Shown here piece by piece: positions 1-13,473 of a stretch of DNA of 64,000 bases. The position numbers and the translations under genes are program-made. The notes beneath the pieces are model-generated. The model ran no database searches and was not told the DNA's origin. It was given only the letters and a program-made list of their open reading frames with translations. Position 1 is the stretch's first letter; every line of letters begins with the position of its first letter. Source of the DNA: Bacteroidales bacterium (GTDB lineage Bacteria; Bacteroidota; Bacteroidia; Bacteroidales; UBA4417); NCBI GenBank assembly GCA_016707785.1, contig JADJGZ010000001.1:1-64000 (forward strand), read 5' to 3'.

Positions 1-3000
1 GTGCAGTTCAATGGAAACCAGGTCAGCCGTATCCGCAGCAAAATGATCTCCATATTCATCCTGTGCTTTGCTCATGATACCGCCACCATTGTACAGTCCT
101 TCCAGGTAAAGTTTCAGGTTGAGCGATTTGTCAGGTGTATTGGTGAGTGCAAAGGCCATATCGCTGAAGTGGTCGGGATCGGGAGCTGTCCATTGAATGG
201 TGTACCATGACCCCGGAATTGGAAGGATCTTTTCTGTGGCACCACAGAGTATGGGAGCCTGGCCCCTGAAGGCTTCCTGCCATCTCCAGATAGCCGGATT
301 ATTCGGATTGACAGATGCCGTATTTACCTCGAGCCAGTACCTGGTACCTGCAATTTGGTTGAAAGGAAATGGAAGGACAAATTCATACCTGTAAATTTTA
401 CAGTTTTCATTGTTGAATGTTCCTGTAAACTGCTCTGTGATTGAATTGAATGGAACAACAATGCTCCAGACAGCAGTATTAGCCGGCAAGCATACCCCCA
501 TCGGATTATCCAGGTAGATACTTACTTTGAACTGTGCAATGCCTGAACCTCTTTTTCGATTGCACCTGTAGTTTCGTAATTTCCCCACCATTTGATACTT
601 GTGATCCTTCCCCCGTTGCAGAGCCAGTCATCTGCTTTGGTTACTGCTTCATAATTCCCCAGTGAATTGATATAATCATTAGAATGCAAACCGGGAAGGG
701 AGGATGAGGGTAATTGCTGCCATTTGAGTTCAGGGTTCTCATTCATGTTCACCATGTAATCTTCCACTTCTCCATCGGAGGCTAGCCCGGTAAAACTTAA
801 GCCCGGCTGAGTGCTAATCCTGAAACGGGCATAGGTTGGACCAACCATCGCAGCAGAAGGTACCATGAAATTGAGTTGGTGGATGCCGGGATTGAGATAA
901 AGATCGGTGAAGATATGTTCACCGGGTTGCATCCAGGTTCCATCCTTGTCAAAATCGATCCATCCGTTCAACAGGCCTCCTCCGGCAACTGTTACAGTGA
1001 TCATTGCCGGCGATCCCTTTAACAATGGCCAGTTGAAAACAATACCGTCCTCGTCTGGAAGGTTGTTGTTGTCATCACCAAGCGATAAGGGGTCTGGCAA
1101 TCCATCCGGTTCGGAATCTACCTGGTTGCCCAGGAAGATAGCGCCATTTAGCAGGTGACGTGCGCCATCGCTGCCCAGTAAGGTTGGATATGTTGGATCC
1201 GGAGCATCTCCAAAATCGAGTTCTTCCGGTTGTCCGCTCTCAATAGTAACCATGTAATCTTCCACCTCACCGTCAGGAGCAGGACCGATATCAGTGAGCC
1301 CGGGAATGCTGCTGATCCTAAACCTTGAAGCGGTTGGCCCAATCAGGGCATAGGGCGGCACTGTGAAACTAACAACATTCGGTCCGGCTGTTGATACCAT
1401 GTTGGTGATGATTTGCTCTCCGTAATCAGTAAAGCTGCCATTGCCATCAAAATCGATCCAGCCTTGCATGAACAGGTTCACAGCCGAAGGCAATAAGGTC
1501 ACCGTGGCGGTTTGCCCGGGAATCAGCGAACTGATAAAGACTCCATCCTCATCCGGCAAGTAGATGATGTCATCTCCAAGTGCCATCGGATCAGGTTGCC
1601 CATCGGTTTCCATATCAATGAGCGGGCCGAATTGTATTCCCTGGATCAACTGGTGACGCGGACCATTGCTGGCAAGCAGGGTAGGATAGGGAGGCTCCAT
1701 AGCATCACCAAAGTCCATACCTGTCTGAATGTTCAGTATCCGGTAATCTTCTACTTCACCATCGGGAGCAGGTCCGGAGAAGGGAAGTCCCTGCATTGAA
1801 CTCAGCCTGAATCTCGCATAGATTGGACCAGTGCTTGTGGTGGGTGGAACAAAATAGGGGAATGGATTGGGACCTGGAACTACAGGTGCATCCATCAGTA
1901 TCTGTTCACCGGGATCCATCCAGTCGCCGTCAGCATTGAAATCAATCCATCCCTGGACGAAGAACCCGGCAGTCGAGAAAATGGTGAGGTTTGCAAATTG
2001 TCCCGGGATCAGGGGGGTATTAAATAATACACCATCCTCATCGTTCAGGTTGCTGGTGTTGTCGCCTGTAGCACTTGCATTTGGCTGACCTTCGGTTTCA
2101 ACATCAATCAGGTTGCCCAGCATTACTCCGGGAACAACCATATGGCTGGCACCATTATTAGCAGAGAGAGTTGGATAAGTAGGATCCGGTGCATCTCCAT
2201 AATCCATCAGCTGTATTATCTGGACCCTATAGTCTTCCACTTCGCCATCGGGTGCTACCCCGAAGAAGGGTAACCCTGTTGTGAGCTGATGCGGAACCGT
2301 GCAAAGCTATTGCCGATGATTGCAAAGGAGGGTACATTGAATGAGAAGGACATGAAACCGGCACTTGTCAGTGCATTGGTTATGATCTGTTCTCCCGGGT
2401 CAGCCCAGTTCCCGTTGTTGTTGAAATCAATCCAGCCCTGCAGGAACAAACCGGTAGCAGAAACCTGGATGGTAAGCGATGCCATTTGACCCGGAACCAG
2501 TCCTGTATTGAACATTACACCATCTTCATCAAGAAGGTTATTCGTATCATCACCGGTTGCCATTGCATTCGGCAAACCGTCATTCTCCGGATCTACCATG
2601 TTTCCCATGTATACCAGCGGATTGATGATATGGGACGCACCATTTCCGGCTTTCAGGGTTGGGTAAGCCGGATCCGGTGCATCTCCGTAATCAATATTGG
2701 ACGTCGGGTTCTTGATCTTATTGAAAAAGATATCCCCCTTGGTATCAGTCAGACTTGAAGTATAGGCTATATAAGCATATTCATCATCAACAGCGAGTCC
2801 GGGGTACTCACCCATCCAAAATCCACTGACAGGTGTAAGGGGTGAAGGGGCTGAATTAGTGTTCACCTTCGTGTTCGGCTGGAAGCTGTTGCCACCATCT
2901 GTACTGCTTGTCATATAAATATCCCAGTTCATGTCAGCCGGGTCATTCCTGCGATCATACCAGATTATGTCTATGGTTCCGTTAGGTTTTACACTCATCC

Positions 3001-6000
3001 AGGGCAAAACCTGGTCGTTCAGGCTGTTGTCATCATTGATTTTGAAATTTATAAGCCAGGTCTGTCCTCCATCCGTTGATTTACCGAATACGATATTAGC
3101 CTCATCCAGTCCTGCGAATTGAGCAAACACCAGGTAAAGCTCCTGTGAATTGTTCGGGGATGTTTCAATGACCGGAGCTCCTTTTGCAAGGACATCGGTT
3201 CCCCCATTCAGTCGAAGGGGAGGCAATGGAATGGTTATCACAGGATGATCCGCAGCCATCCAGGTTAAACCACCATCGGTTGACTTATTCAGGTATATGG
3301 TTCCGGAGCCTCCTGTTGTGACATTATAATCCATCCAGCAGATATAGATGGTGCCATCCGGGGCAATGGCATGATTGGGCATATTGGCAAGGTTATGGAT
3401 GCGCTGATTGATGGTTATTATGGGAGTCCATGTGATGCCTCCATCGGAAGAACTTGAAAAATAGATATCACTTTCCGGTACCGGATTCTGCCATCCCCTG
3501 TCTTTAATCCATACTGCATAAATCGTATTGTAATAAGGACTGGAAGGATTGATATCTGCAACAATCTGGCAACGGTCGTTAAAACGGTAGTTCGTGTCAG
3601 GGTTGGAAACCGGTTTGGAATCATAGGAAATCAGGTAGGGACCTGTCCAGTTCACCCCTCCATCGGTTGACTTATGTATGTAGAAACCGCTCTCCTGGCC
3701 GTTCGTCCAATCGTAATCGGTGGAAATATGCGCAACATACACATTCCCATTGCCATCGGCTGTTGCAGCCGGATCAAAGGCATCCAGGTAGGGTGTTCCC
3801 GCAGGATTGAGCGGGTAGGGAAGTTGCTGTGCTGTCCAGGTAGCACCTCCGTCAAAACTATGGCTTACACCTAAACCTGGTCCTCCAGGGTAGGGTTCGT
3901 CATTGTATGCTGCAACAAGAGCGGATGGGATGCCCGGAACATTTCCTGGTACAATCGCCATCGATATTTCGTTCTGAACGAAACTGTCCATCGGATCAGG
4001 ATCCACTTCAGCGGTTGCCTGCATTGAGGTAATGTGGAAGGCAAGATCCATGCTTTTAACCGGAGCACCAAAAAGAATGGTCTGCCATGGAAGAATACTG
4101 CTTCTGTTGGCTGCACCACACAATATCGGGTAATACCAGCGGTTGGCTTCCTGCCACCTCCAGATAGCCGGACTGCTGGATTATTGGGCATTGCCATGAT
4201 AGAAACCCAGTAATTGCTGCCCTGGATCTGGGGATAGGGGAAGGGAAGATTATAGACGTAGTAATAAACGGGACACCCTTCATTGTTGAAAAGCCCTGTA
4301 TTGGTCTCAGTTATGAGGGTGAACGGAATAATGAAACTCATAATGGGTGGTTCAAAAGGCAGACAGTTGATATCGGTATATAAATTCACCATGAAATGGT
4401 TAATGCCTTGTCCACGCTTTTCCTGTTGTGCTGCATTCAACTCATAATTTCCCCACCAGCCTATCTGGGTTATTTGACCACCATTACAGGTAAAGTCATC
4501 TGCAGCCATCAGGTTGTCATGGGCATGGGTGCCAGGCAGGGCAAGGTCAGGAAGTTGCTGCCATTTATAGGCTCCTGCAGCGATAGAGACCATATAATCT
4601 TCCACTTCCCCGTCGAAAGCATAGCCTGTAAATGACAAGGCAGGCTGATGACTGAACCTGAACCGTGCATGGGTCAGGCCGGGAACTGCATTCGATGGCA
4701 CGATAAAGGTCAGGAAATTATCACCGGACCATACTCCCAGGTCAGTGAAAACCTGTTCTCCCGGATCCCCCCAGGAACCATTGCCATTGTAGTCGATCCA
4801 TACATTGAGTAAGGCATTTCCTACTGAGGCATTCACTTTGATCTTGCAGGGATTTCCCGGTGTTAATGGCCATAAGAAAGCAACACCATCCTCGTCATCG
4901 GGCAGGTTCAGATCATCACCTGTAGATTGGGAGTCTGGCTGGCCATCCGGTTCACCGTCAATCAGGGCTCCCAGTTGTATCCCGGGAACGACCAGGTGAC
5001 GGGCTCCATCACTATTGATAAGCGTAGGATAGTTAGGATCCGGTGCATCTCCCAGGTCCATTTCTCCCAGTGGAAGCCTCACTGTTGAGTGAATACCCCA
5101 GGCATCCAGGGAGAAAGATGCAGGAATGACTGACTTTGCAGGCTGTTCCGCAGTCATAAACTGCATATAGCCCCCGGTTCCTGCCAGCGTTAGGTTACCC
5201 AAAGGGAGGGTATAGGTTCCGGGTTCTGTAATGTTCACCTGCAGGGGACCCATTCCATTATTGTCGCACAGTACTCTGAGGATCCCCGGTTGAAATACTT
5301 CAGCTACATCCATCTGGAGCATCATCCCTGTCCACAATGTATCAGTTGGATTAATATCAAACGTAAAGCTGAATGTTTCAACATGACCCGCTCCCAGACT
5401 GGCCGGACAATCGCGCAGCGAGAACGGGATCTGGTCGATGTTGGATACAAAATAAGAAGGTTGATTGATCGGGGAGAACTCGGTTGATAAGCCATCCCTG
5501 CCTCCCATTGAAAAGCCAGGGTAAATAAGTGCATTGTTTCCGATTGAGCAAGTTTTCTGTTTATATTGCAGGACGCTGTTAATTTGAATTCACCATTATC
5601 GTTGTGAATATAGAAGGTTGTGCTCTTGTTTTCATCACCATTGAACACCCGTTTTGCGTTCTTATCTGCATACCTCGCTGATCCGGGAAGATTATAGTTC
5701 CAAACCCGGATCTTTGTTTTATCCTTTGTAGTGCTGTCTTCCTTGTAAACAGTCACATTCCCGCAATTGCCGCGTTCACCCTTAAAGTCAAGGACCAATT
5801 GCCCTCCGGGAGGTACTACAACAATTTTCCATTCACAATACTTGCTCATGGGGAAAACGGTGACATTCCTTGCAGAACCTACACCTTTGGTAAGATCATC
5901 AATATGTTCTTGTGTCTCTGTTATTTTTGTGCCATGGTTAGGAATCGTCTTGCCCGAATCAGCCTCCAGGATGATCTTAATGATCAATTTTGTGAGAAGG

Positions 6001-9000
6001 AGTTTTTTAAGGAACTTGTCATATTCAGCCTGTGCATAGGCTACAGCTGCAGCATATGAATACCCGGCCTTCAGGGCTGCTATTTTTGCCATCAGGAAAC
6101 GGGAGCCCTTTCCATTGCTCCATCCACAGGATTTGTCTGCTGGGGAATTTGCATAAATGGTAGGCTTTACTTTGTTGGGATTATTATTTACTACATTGGT
6201 GTTCAGGTTGTTTACCTCATCTACTGCATATCCGGCATAGCATTGAATAAATTCATCATAAATGGTGGAACAACATGAGTCAACAATCTGTTGCTGCATA
6301 GCTTTCATTTCTGAAGGCTGGATCCAGGGTTCTCCTTCCAGTAAACAGATATCCCCGTTTTCAGCACCATGATTGGTTACCATTTTTTGAAATGTAGCCT
6401 TTTTCCTGCCCTGTCGCATGCTTTTACTCTTTTTGCTACCTCAGCAAAAGATGCCTGGATCTTTGGTTTGTCGGCCCTGATCACCCTGCTTTGAGGAATT
6501 TTTGTTGTGTCAGCAGATGTTCCCTGGAAATAGTGCACAAAAATATTTTCAGGGCAATACTTATCATGATCAACTTTGTATTTGTAAAGTTCAGCGAGGT
6601 TTTTGAAGTATTTTGAATGGTTGTCGGATGTATTGACTCCACCACTGATCATGATGGCAAATTTGCATGGATCACAGGCTTCTGCTGGCGCTGACTGTTG
6701 TATGTTGAGGGGGACAACTTCTGCCATTGTATCATATCCCTCTATATAAATGTGATATTCTGCCACAGTAAAAATAGCTCTTATCGTATCACTGGAAGGG
6801 TAGGGGTCAGGATTCGGAATAAACCTGACAGCTCCTTTTAAAGCCACGTATCCTCCATACCAGGCTTCATCAGGCAGTGAGGCTCCTTCAAGCAGCAAAG
6901 ATGAATACGGCGGCATTGGTGTGTCGGCAATAAAATCCATGTATGATTCAAGCAATAAGGAATCTTCCGGATTGGAACAATCACCTGTCACCCATATGGA
7001 ATCTCCATCCTGCAGGGTCATATCGGTATAAACCTCGTGTACTGAGTAATACCTGCGTTGAGTGACCGAGATATCGTCCACATACAATTGGTACATATCC
7101 GCAACACTGTACCCATGCCAGCCAACATAATAAGTACCACTCGTTGCCGGGGTAATTGTTCCTGAAGCCTGGGAATAGGTCACATTGGTAATGGAACTGT
7201 TGTCCCAGATCATTCCACCGGTCATGCTTCCTGCATCCGGTGCTGTGCCCCATAACACCTGCAGACGTTCAGGATACGTTGCACTCTGTGCCCTATAGCT
7301 GAACTTTACTTCATAGGTTGATCCGGCATTGAGCCATAAGCCACGGGAGAAAAACCAGTCATCCATGGCAAGTGTGGTGTTATAGCTGATATTCATCGCA
7401 TTGGGTGACGATGCGGGGTTTGAAGTGACTGTTTTCCACAGAACAGCATCGCCGTTGTTATTGGTAACGGTGATACAAACCGGCACAGCAGGAGCAATTA
7501 CATTGTCGAAGTTTTCAGTGTAGGGAATTATGGTTGTGTCACAACTGGTAGTGAAGGGATAAGGTACCGACCAGGGACTTAGTATCCCGTTCTGACATAC
7601 ATTCCTGACCTTGAAAACATAAGAGGTATTCGACGCCAGGTTACCCAGGAGATGCGGGTTAGATCCGGTTGTGAATGTTGGATTACCCGTAAAAATGTAG
7701 GGAGTAGCGCCATACTCTATTTCCCATTGGGTGCCGCTGCTGTTCCATCCCAGTAAAGCTGTGTGGGCGGTTGTTGCTACTGAAAGGGAAGTTGGCTCCT
7801 GGCATAAAGGCTGGACATCAAGACAGATATCATCGATGAACATATTGTTCCCATACTGGCTTACTGCTTCGAAAACTACATACCTGTTCATTCCCATGGA
7901 GCCCGGCGGCATGTCGAAATGATATTTATACCATTGATTGGCCGTACTTTCAACCGGGTCAAAGCCAAAATAACGGTGGATGGTGCCCAGGAGTGTGGCT
8001 CCGTTCAAATCCGGGCTGAGATTGTAGTAAACATTGACCAGTTCATTGTTGTAGGCGGGATAGCCGTCATCGCGGTACATCCAGAACTCAACCCGGTAAA
8101 GGTCAGAAGGGAAATTGACGGGAGGGGAGACCAATATTCCGGCTGTTCCATTAGCCAGGTTATAACTGTTGTACCGGGTCATCCCTGCTCCTGTATGCGG
8201 TGCGCATGCAGGGTATGTTCCACTGGTTTGCCGGTCCCATGTACCCGGATTCCCGGTGCCGGCAGTCTTTATACTGGTCCAGCCATATGGGGGAAATAGC
8301 GGGACTTCGAAGCTTTCGCATGCAGGGAAAACCAGGATAGTAGGATCAGGTCCGGTTGTAAATGACCAGATGGGGCAGCCCTGAGCTTCACCATTGGCAT
8401 TGACAGGAACAATCTTCCAAAAATAGGGGGTAAGGTAATTCATGTCGGGGATGGGATCATACGAGGTAGCCATCCCGACAATGGTCCCATTGTGAAGGTT
8501 TGTGGGAGGATTGTCTGTCCCTAAGAATAATTTATAGTAGTCAGGAACTCCACCTGTTCCTGCCGACCAGTTCAAGGATGCTGTAATGGGAACCTGACTG
8601 GCCAGGTCAGACGGAGATACCAGGTTGGCACAAGCCGGAGGGCCTGAAGGGGGCGTAAATACAAAAGTCGTACCGGGAGCAGGGAAAACAGTCGCTGAAA
8701 GTGTGCAGTTGGCTGTCGCAGTTCCACCCTGAATGGTGGCCATCCAGTTGGTTGTGGTCGTCCTGTTGTGGTAGTTTGTGGCTGGTGTTGAAGGTTCGCC
8801 TCTGAGTCCTACCTGGGCCGTATAACCTGCATTATTGATGAAATTTCCATACATCATGCGGATTTCATTTCCATTCTCCAGTAAACGGATCTGGAAATTA
8901 AATAGTTGCCCGGTTGAACCGTATTCCCGGTAGTTTTTCCACTGGATCACACATTCCATATTGGGAGATGCTCCTACCGTTTCCAGGCGCAATTCCGAAC

Positions 9001-9433
9001 CGGGTTGTCCCTGCAGGTCCAGTCCCAGCGCTGAAATCCTGCTTACCAGGATACCAGGACTAATGCTGATTGTAGACGAGATTGGTAAATAGGCACTGGA
9101 GGTGGCAATATTCACGGAGGGGGTTAATCCCGATTGTCCAAGACTGATCCAGCCATTGTTATTGATCGCAATGCGGTCGAAGGCTACGCCCCCAAAAATG
9201 AAATTAAAGCCAATGGGGAATCCGGGACCAATGGTTGCAGTGCCACCGGCTGGGTTGGCAGGATCAACAAAACGCTGGTCATCGTTCGCTTCAGTTCCCA
9301 GGAGAATACCTCCATTGATTTCTGGATATGCTCCGACGTAGTTCTGGAAAATGTAGGAATTTAACGGAGTCTGACTCTGAACACTGTTTGCCAGAAATAA
9401 CAGTAACGCAGCAAAAAGTAGGATTGGTTTCAT
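1..9433 (-). CDS. Giant secreted multidomain protein with clan CD peptidase-like domain, BNR propeller and five GEVED modules (C-terminus off window, five frameshifts)
   Basis: Start chosen at the ATG that begins a signal peptide (MKPILLFAALLLFLANSVQS). One protein of at least 3,146 residues is recovered by bridging single-base deletions near 6400-6404, 5553-5556, about 4178, 2274-2276 and 552-556; frame and homology continue across each. Order: jelly-roll-like domain (about 25-270), Fn3, choice-of-anchor J/cleaved-adhesin-like domain, Fn3, a second such domain, then a caspase/legumain-like domain with TNHG (His about 1022) and FIQCYAGYA (Cys about 1065), a CUB-like beta domain (about 1197-1290), GEVED 1 (nt 5058-4585), a KWQQLPD module (4580-4080), a BNR/sialidase-type propeller with SxDGGxTW motifs (4010-2710), GEVED 2-5 (2690-740) and a second KWQQLPD module open to the window edge. 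Peptidase activity is inferred from motifs only. It probably acts outside the cell; any sorting tail would lie off-window. Confidence 0.8.
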
Positions 9434-10017
9434 ATGTGTCTCGTTTTGGTTCTGGTTCAATTTTTGACCAAGCAAAATCAAGTCATACGATGAATGCATT
9501 TAAAGCGACAAATCCAGGTTTTTAATACCAGGAAAGGCAGGAAAAAATGAAATTGATGTATTCTAGAATGATGTGAAGTCTGAAGATATTGTAGAGTAAC
9601 ACAGTAGTTTCTGTGAATTGGATAGGGTAGCTTCAGTAAATCTGTAAGAAATCTCTCTAAATATACAATATTTATATATATAAAACAAATGAATATTTAG
9701 AAATGATACTGACTGTTAATAACTTGTAAGTATTGAATAGGATAAATTGTTAAAAGGAGATCGATAAAATTATACAGTTAATAGATCAAAACTAAATAGA
9801 TTGCTTTTCTTTCTTTGTGACTATGTGTCGGGGGAGGATACCACTAATTGACTAAGAATTAAAAAATCTCAAAACCACTCAGTCAAATATATATTCTTGG
9901 CAGGTTTGCAATCTTTTAGCCGGTGGGAGCTAATATAATATGTTATTCAGGGTGTAGTAATTGTCCGTCATTTAACGGATCGCAATCCTATTCCACTTTA
10001 GGTATAATAAAAATAAG
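9434..10017. other. AT-rich intergenic stretch, no gene seen
   Basis: It lies upstream of the giant secreted-protein gene and beyond the 3' end of tRNA-Arg. It is very AT-rich around 9655-9780. Short open frames here have no recognisable content. I see no convincing promoter, RNA or repeat. Confidence 0.5.
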
Positions 10018-10090
10018 TGACCTTGGAAGGACTCGAACCTTCGACCCGCAGCTTAGAAGGCTGCTGCTCTATCCACTGAGCTACGAGGCC
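10018..10090 (-). tRNA. tRNA-Arg (anticodon TCT)
   Basis: The 73-nt cloverleaf reads 5' to 3' on the minus strand from GGCCTCG to CAAGGTC plus discriminator A. The anticodon loop is CTTCTAA, giving TCT (reads AGA). D and T arms are complete (GGTTCGAGTCC around the T loop). The acceptor stem has one C-A mismatch and one G-U pair. CCA is not encoded. Confidence 0.96.
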
Positions 10091-10143
10091 AGAAGAAAGA
10101 AAACTGTTGTACCCATAAAAGGCCACAGTTTTTTTCTGGGCTG

Positions 10144-10151
10144 CAAAAGTA
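10144..10151 (-). promoter_or_regulatory. Possible promoter -7 box for tRNA-Arg
   Basis: TACTTTTG on the minus strand matches the Bacteroidota -7 consensus TAnnTTTG, 54 nt upstream of the tRNA 5' end. No good TTTG -33 element is found at the usual spacing, so the call is weak. Confidence 0.35.
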
Positions 10152-10261
10152 CAAAATGCTATTTATTATTAAATAAAAACTTTTTTTAATAGGATTTCTC
10201 TTTGAGTATATTACTTTTTTATGAAAGATCAATAAATAGATGTTAGGAGAATATACAACTC

Positions 10262-12579
10262 GTGTACTCAAAAATACTACCCACTGTGTACAAAACTCAT
10301 CAACTGGTACTCAACTACAAGAAACTCATTCTAGCCCCTTTGGGTTTTTACATGCTAGCCGGACTTGTTATCTTCCTGGTTTACAGCATGCAAAACAGCC
10401 CTCTTCAGGTTGGACTCCCGATTCTTGGTTTTGCCACTGATCTCTTATTCTCCTTTAATTCAACCCACAGTTTCTTTAATTGGTTCCTTCTTTTTCTTTC
10501 CCTTATACTTGGCCTTTCGGTCCAACCCATTTTTGCTTCCAGCTGGTTTGCAGTTTCCCGGATTACTTCTCCTGGTTCATTTCTGTTTTCCGACAATTTT
10601 GATCTAATGACTGGTGATCCTGTTGAAAATACACCTTCTTCAAAGACTCCACAATCAAGAACTTCAAGTTTAAATGCCGGGAATAAGGGAATGATTATGG
10701 TCGCCGATGGAAAGATCATGTTCATCAATAAAGAGTTTTGCCAGATCACTGGTTATTCAGCAGTCGATATTATTGGAAAAGATTTTGTTGAATTCATTGT
10801 CCCCCAGGATATCCTTAAATATGCATCATTGATTCGTACCCCTCAGAATGAAGCCCCGGGAATACTCGGAATTGGCTTTACCTGTGAAAATGGGAGGGAG
10901 ATTGAAGTGTATATTGCCGGGAATAAGAATTCCAGTGCAAATCCAAATGATATTTGCCTCTTCTATGCCAGGGAAAAGGATGTGAATCAAGTCAGCCAGT
11001 TATCTGTAACTGATTGGTTTGTTGATTCATTCAATAAGACTAACACCTTTTTCTGGATGTGGGATGAAAAGGAATGATTTATATCAGTCCGAATAGCAGG
11101 CAGTTGGTCAGGATGCCGTTAGGAATTCTGATGAATCGGCCATACTTTATGTTCAAAGCGCTGGATAAATCCAACCGTGCCAATATGCTGGCATCTTTTG
11201 CCCTTTACCAGGTTACCCATCAGTTTGATGAAGAAATGATGGTGATGGATGGAGATGACGAACGCTGGTTCCGGGTGAAACTTACTCCAAATCTTGATGC
11301 TAAAGGCCAGGTGATTCAACATGTTGGAATTGCCTACGAAGTAACCGACCAAAAGCAAAAGAGCCATGAACTTGAATTGAAATGTGAAGAGGCCGTCAAT
11401 GCAAACCTGAATAAGACAGCATTCCTGGCTAATATGTCACATGAGATACGTTCTCCACTTAATGGTATCCTTGGATTTTCCGAATTACTGGCTGATCCGG
11501 ATCTTACCACCCATGAAAGGGAACGTTATATAGATATTATTAAAAATAATGGAATTGCCTTGCTTTCAATTCTTACAGATATCATTGATATTTCTAAGCT
11601 GGAAGCTGGAAAAATGAAAATTCAGGAAAAGGAATTCTATCCTGCAGAACTGATCCGGGAACTTCAACTTCAATTTGCAAGGGATCCAATGGTTACCCAT
11701 AAGGGATTATCCTTGAAATGGATGGCCAGTGATGAGCTTTCAGATGCATGTTTAATCAGTGATCCTTTCCGTGTCCGCCAGGTTTTGGTTAACCTTATCA
11801 CCAATGCACTAAAATTTACCAATAAGGGTAAAGTAGAGATTGCACTGGAACGCTGGGGGGATCGGGCAGTATTCTGGGTGAAAGATACCGGAATCGGAAT
11901 GGCAGAAGAAAACTTACCTTATATTTTTGATCGTTACCGGCAGGTAACAAGACCTGATACACCAAATCAAAATGGTTTCGGACTTGGATTAGCCATCAGT
12001 AAAGCCCTGGTGGAATTACTCGGAGGAAATATCTGGGTAGAATCCGAAGCCGGACATGGAACAGTCTTTTACTTTACTATACCATACTCAACTCCAAAAC
12101 AAACTGAAATGAGCAACGTGAATTCAAATGAAACCGCTTTCCCTTATGATTGGAAGGGACGCACAATCCTGATCGCTGAGGATATTGATTTCAGCTTTCT
12201 TTACATAGAGGCCGTACTCCGCCGTACCGGAGCAAGGGTTCTTTGGGCACAAAACGGACGTGAAGCCATTGAAATGGTGAAAGTCAATCCTAGCATTGAT
12301 ATCGCACTGATGGACATACATATGCCTATCATGAATGGTTATAGTGCCACCCGTGAAATTGTGAAACTACGTCCCGACCTCCCTGTTATTGCACAAACGG
12401 CATTTGTTTTACCTGATGATGTGAAAGCTTGTTATGCTGCAGGATGTGCAGGATACCTGGCTAAACCCATCCGTCGGGAACAATTACTCAATACCCTGAC
12501 AGACTATTTCGAAAAGATTGATCAGCAAATTGCTACTCAATCAGGAAATATGCCGGTATATCGTTCCAAGATCTCCTGA
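10262..12579 (+). CDS. Hybrid sensor histidine kinase (TM-PAS-PAS-HisKA-HATPase-REC), frameshifted
   Basis: A GTG start at 10262 gives an N-terminal membrane region (hydrophobic segments near residues 24-45 and 65-95). A PAS domain and a second PAS follow; the second begins at the frameshift. Next come HisKA with MSHEIRSPL (phospho-acceptor His codon at 11440), HATPase_c with NALKF, DTGIGM and GFGLGLAI, and a C-terminal receiver whose LMDIHMP holds the acceptor Asp (codon at 12313). The reading frame breaks at an AAAA run (11067-11070). Adding one A restores WMWDEKGMIYISPN, a typical PAS start, giving about 772 residues. The break is probably a sequencing error, although two overlapping genes cannot be formally excluded. 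It would autophosphorylate and relay internally to its receiver. No adjacent output regulator is present and the signal is unknown. Confidence 0.88.
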
Positions 12580-12885
12580 ATTAGTAATTAATTCGAAGCC
12601 CATGGAATGGCCCATATTGGACTATTACAAAATGAACGCTTTGGAGTTTACTCGTGTACATTGACCATGACTAATTGAAACGCTTACCATTTACTACTAC
12701 AACTGAATACACTTATCATAAACTAATAAGAGCCGGGCACAAACCCGGCTCTTATGCTTAATTATGATCTGTTTATTCGAAGATTGAATAGGATCTGCTC
12801 AACAATGCTTCGAAGTCCAACGAAAGCTGTGAGCACTTCAGCAATTTATATTTTCAATTCAGGCTATAAAAACGAATAGTGGTGA
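12580..12885. other. Convergent intergenic region
   Basis: It lies between the kinase and the barrel-protein gene, which converge. Apart from the inverted repeat at 12726-12755 I see nothing in it. Confidence 0.5.
12726..12755. terminator. Inverted repeat, probable bidirectional terminator
   Basis: A perfect 12-bp stem (ATAAGAGCCGGG, loop CACAAA, then its complement) lies between convergent genes. The U-tract is poor, so termination efficiency is uncertain. Confidence 0.6.
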
Positions 12886-13473
12886 TCAGAACCAGAATCC
12901 TACATCAATGCCTAAGCGTGGAGCAATTCCACTATAACTGTAATCCCAGATGCCATTATAATACTCATTCTCAGCATCAAACGCCTTTCTGATACCGCCC
13001 CCGGTATAAATATCCAGGTTGATCCGATTCGCAAAAGAATATGACCAACCAAATACTACGCCGGTACCAACAGCATCAAATGAATCTGTTTTCCATTCAT
13101 CATAGCCCATGTTGTTCCAGTAAGTCCTTTCTACCTCTTCATAATTATTCATGATATAAGGGGCAAAATATAATCGATGACTATTCTTTGGATTGATTTG
13201 GGTATATACATTGAACTTTAATTGCGCTTCTGCACCAAAACCCCAGAATCTTTCATTATCTGAGTCCTTGAAGTTCATGCCGACATTGATTAGTAAACTT
13301 GTAGTGGGTGTGAAAAAATGCTCAAACCCCATTTGAAAGGTATTCCTTGTGAACATGGAAGCTGACACCTTGTAAATGTTCCTGTAAGTTTCTGATGAGG
13401 AAGAAGGTTGGGTTTGTGCATTGCTGACATAGGCAGCAGTGATCATTGCAATAAGAAAAACAATCTTTTTCAT
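12886..13473 (-). CDS. Small outer-membrane beta-barrel-like protein
   Basis: The start is placed at the ATG beginning MKKIVFLIAMITAAYVSNAQ, a clear Sec signal peptide; the longer upstream frame has no such feature. This gives 195 residues. The mature protein has alternating aromatic and polar strands and ends in DVGFWF, a terminal Phe typical of outer-membrane barrels. The sequence resembles the broad OmpA-barrel/porin-family group found in Bacteroidota, but no specific function is recognisable. It is transcribed convergently with the histidine kinase, and I see no operon partner. Surface location is inferred from the signal peptide and terminal Phe. Confidence 0.7.
   Translation of the reverse strand: MKKIVFLIAMITAAYVSNAQTQPSSSSETYRNIYKVSASMFTRNTFQMGFEHFFTPTTSLLINVGMNFKDSDNERFWGFGAEAQLKFNVYTQINPKNSHRLYFAPYIMNNYEEVERTYWNNMGYDEWKTDSFDAVGTGVVFGWSYSFANRINLDIYTGGGIRKAFDAENEYYNGIWDYSYSGIAPRLGIDVGFWF

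Noticed and set aside
6377..6419. Programmed ribosomal frameshifting in the giant gene
   Set aside because: The GGAAAAAGG site alone might suggest slippage, but there are five such breaks in this gene and four in other genes, mostly one-base deletions; sequencing error is simpler.
9923..10189. An 88-residue plus-strand open frame
   Set aside because: It runs through the tRNA-Arg gene on the opposite strand and has no protein features.
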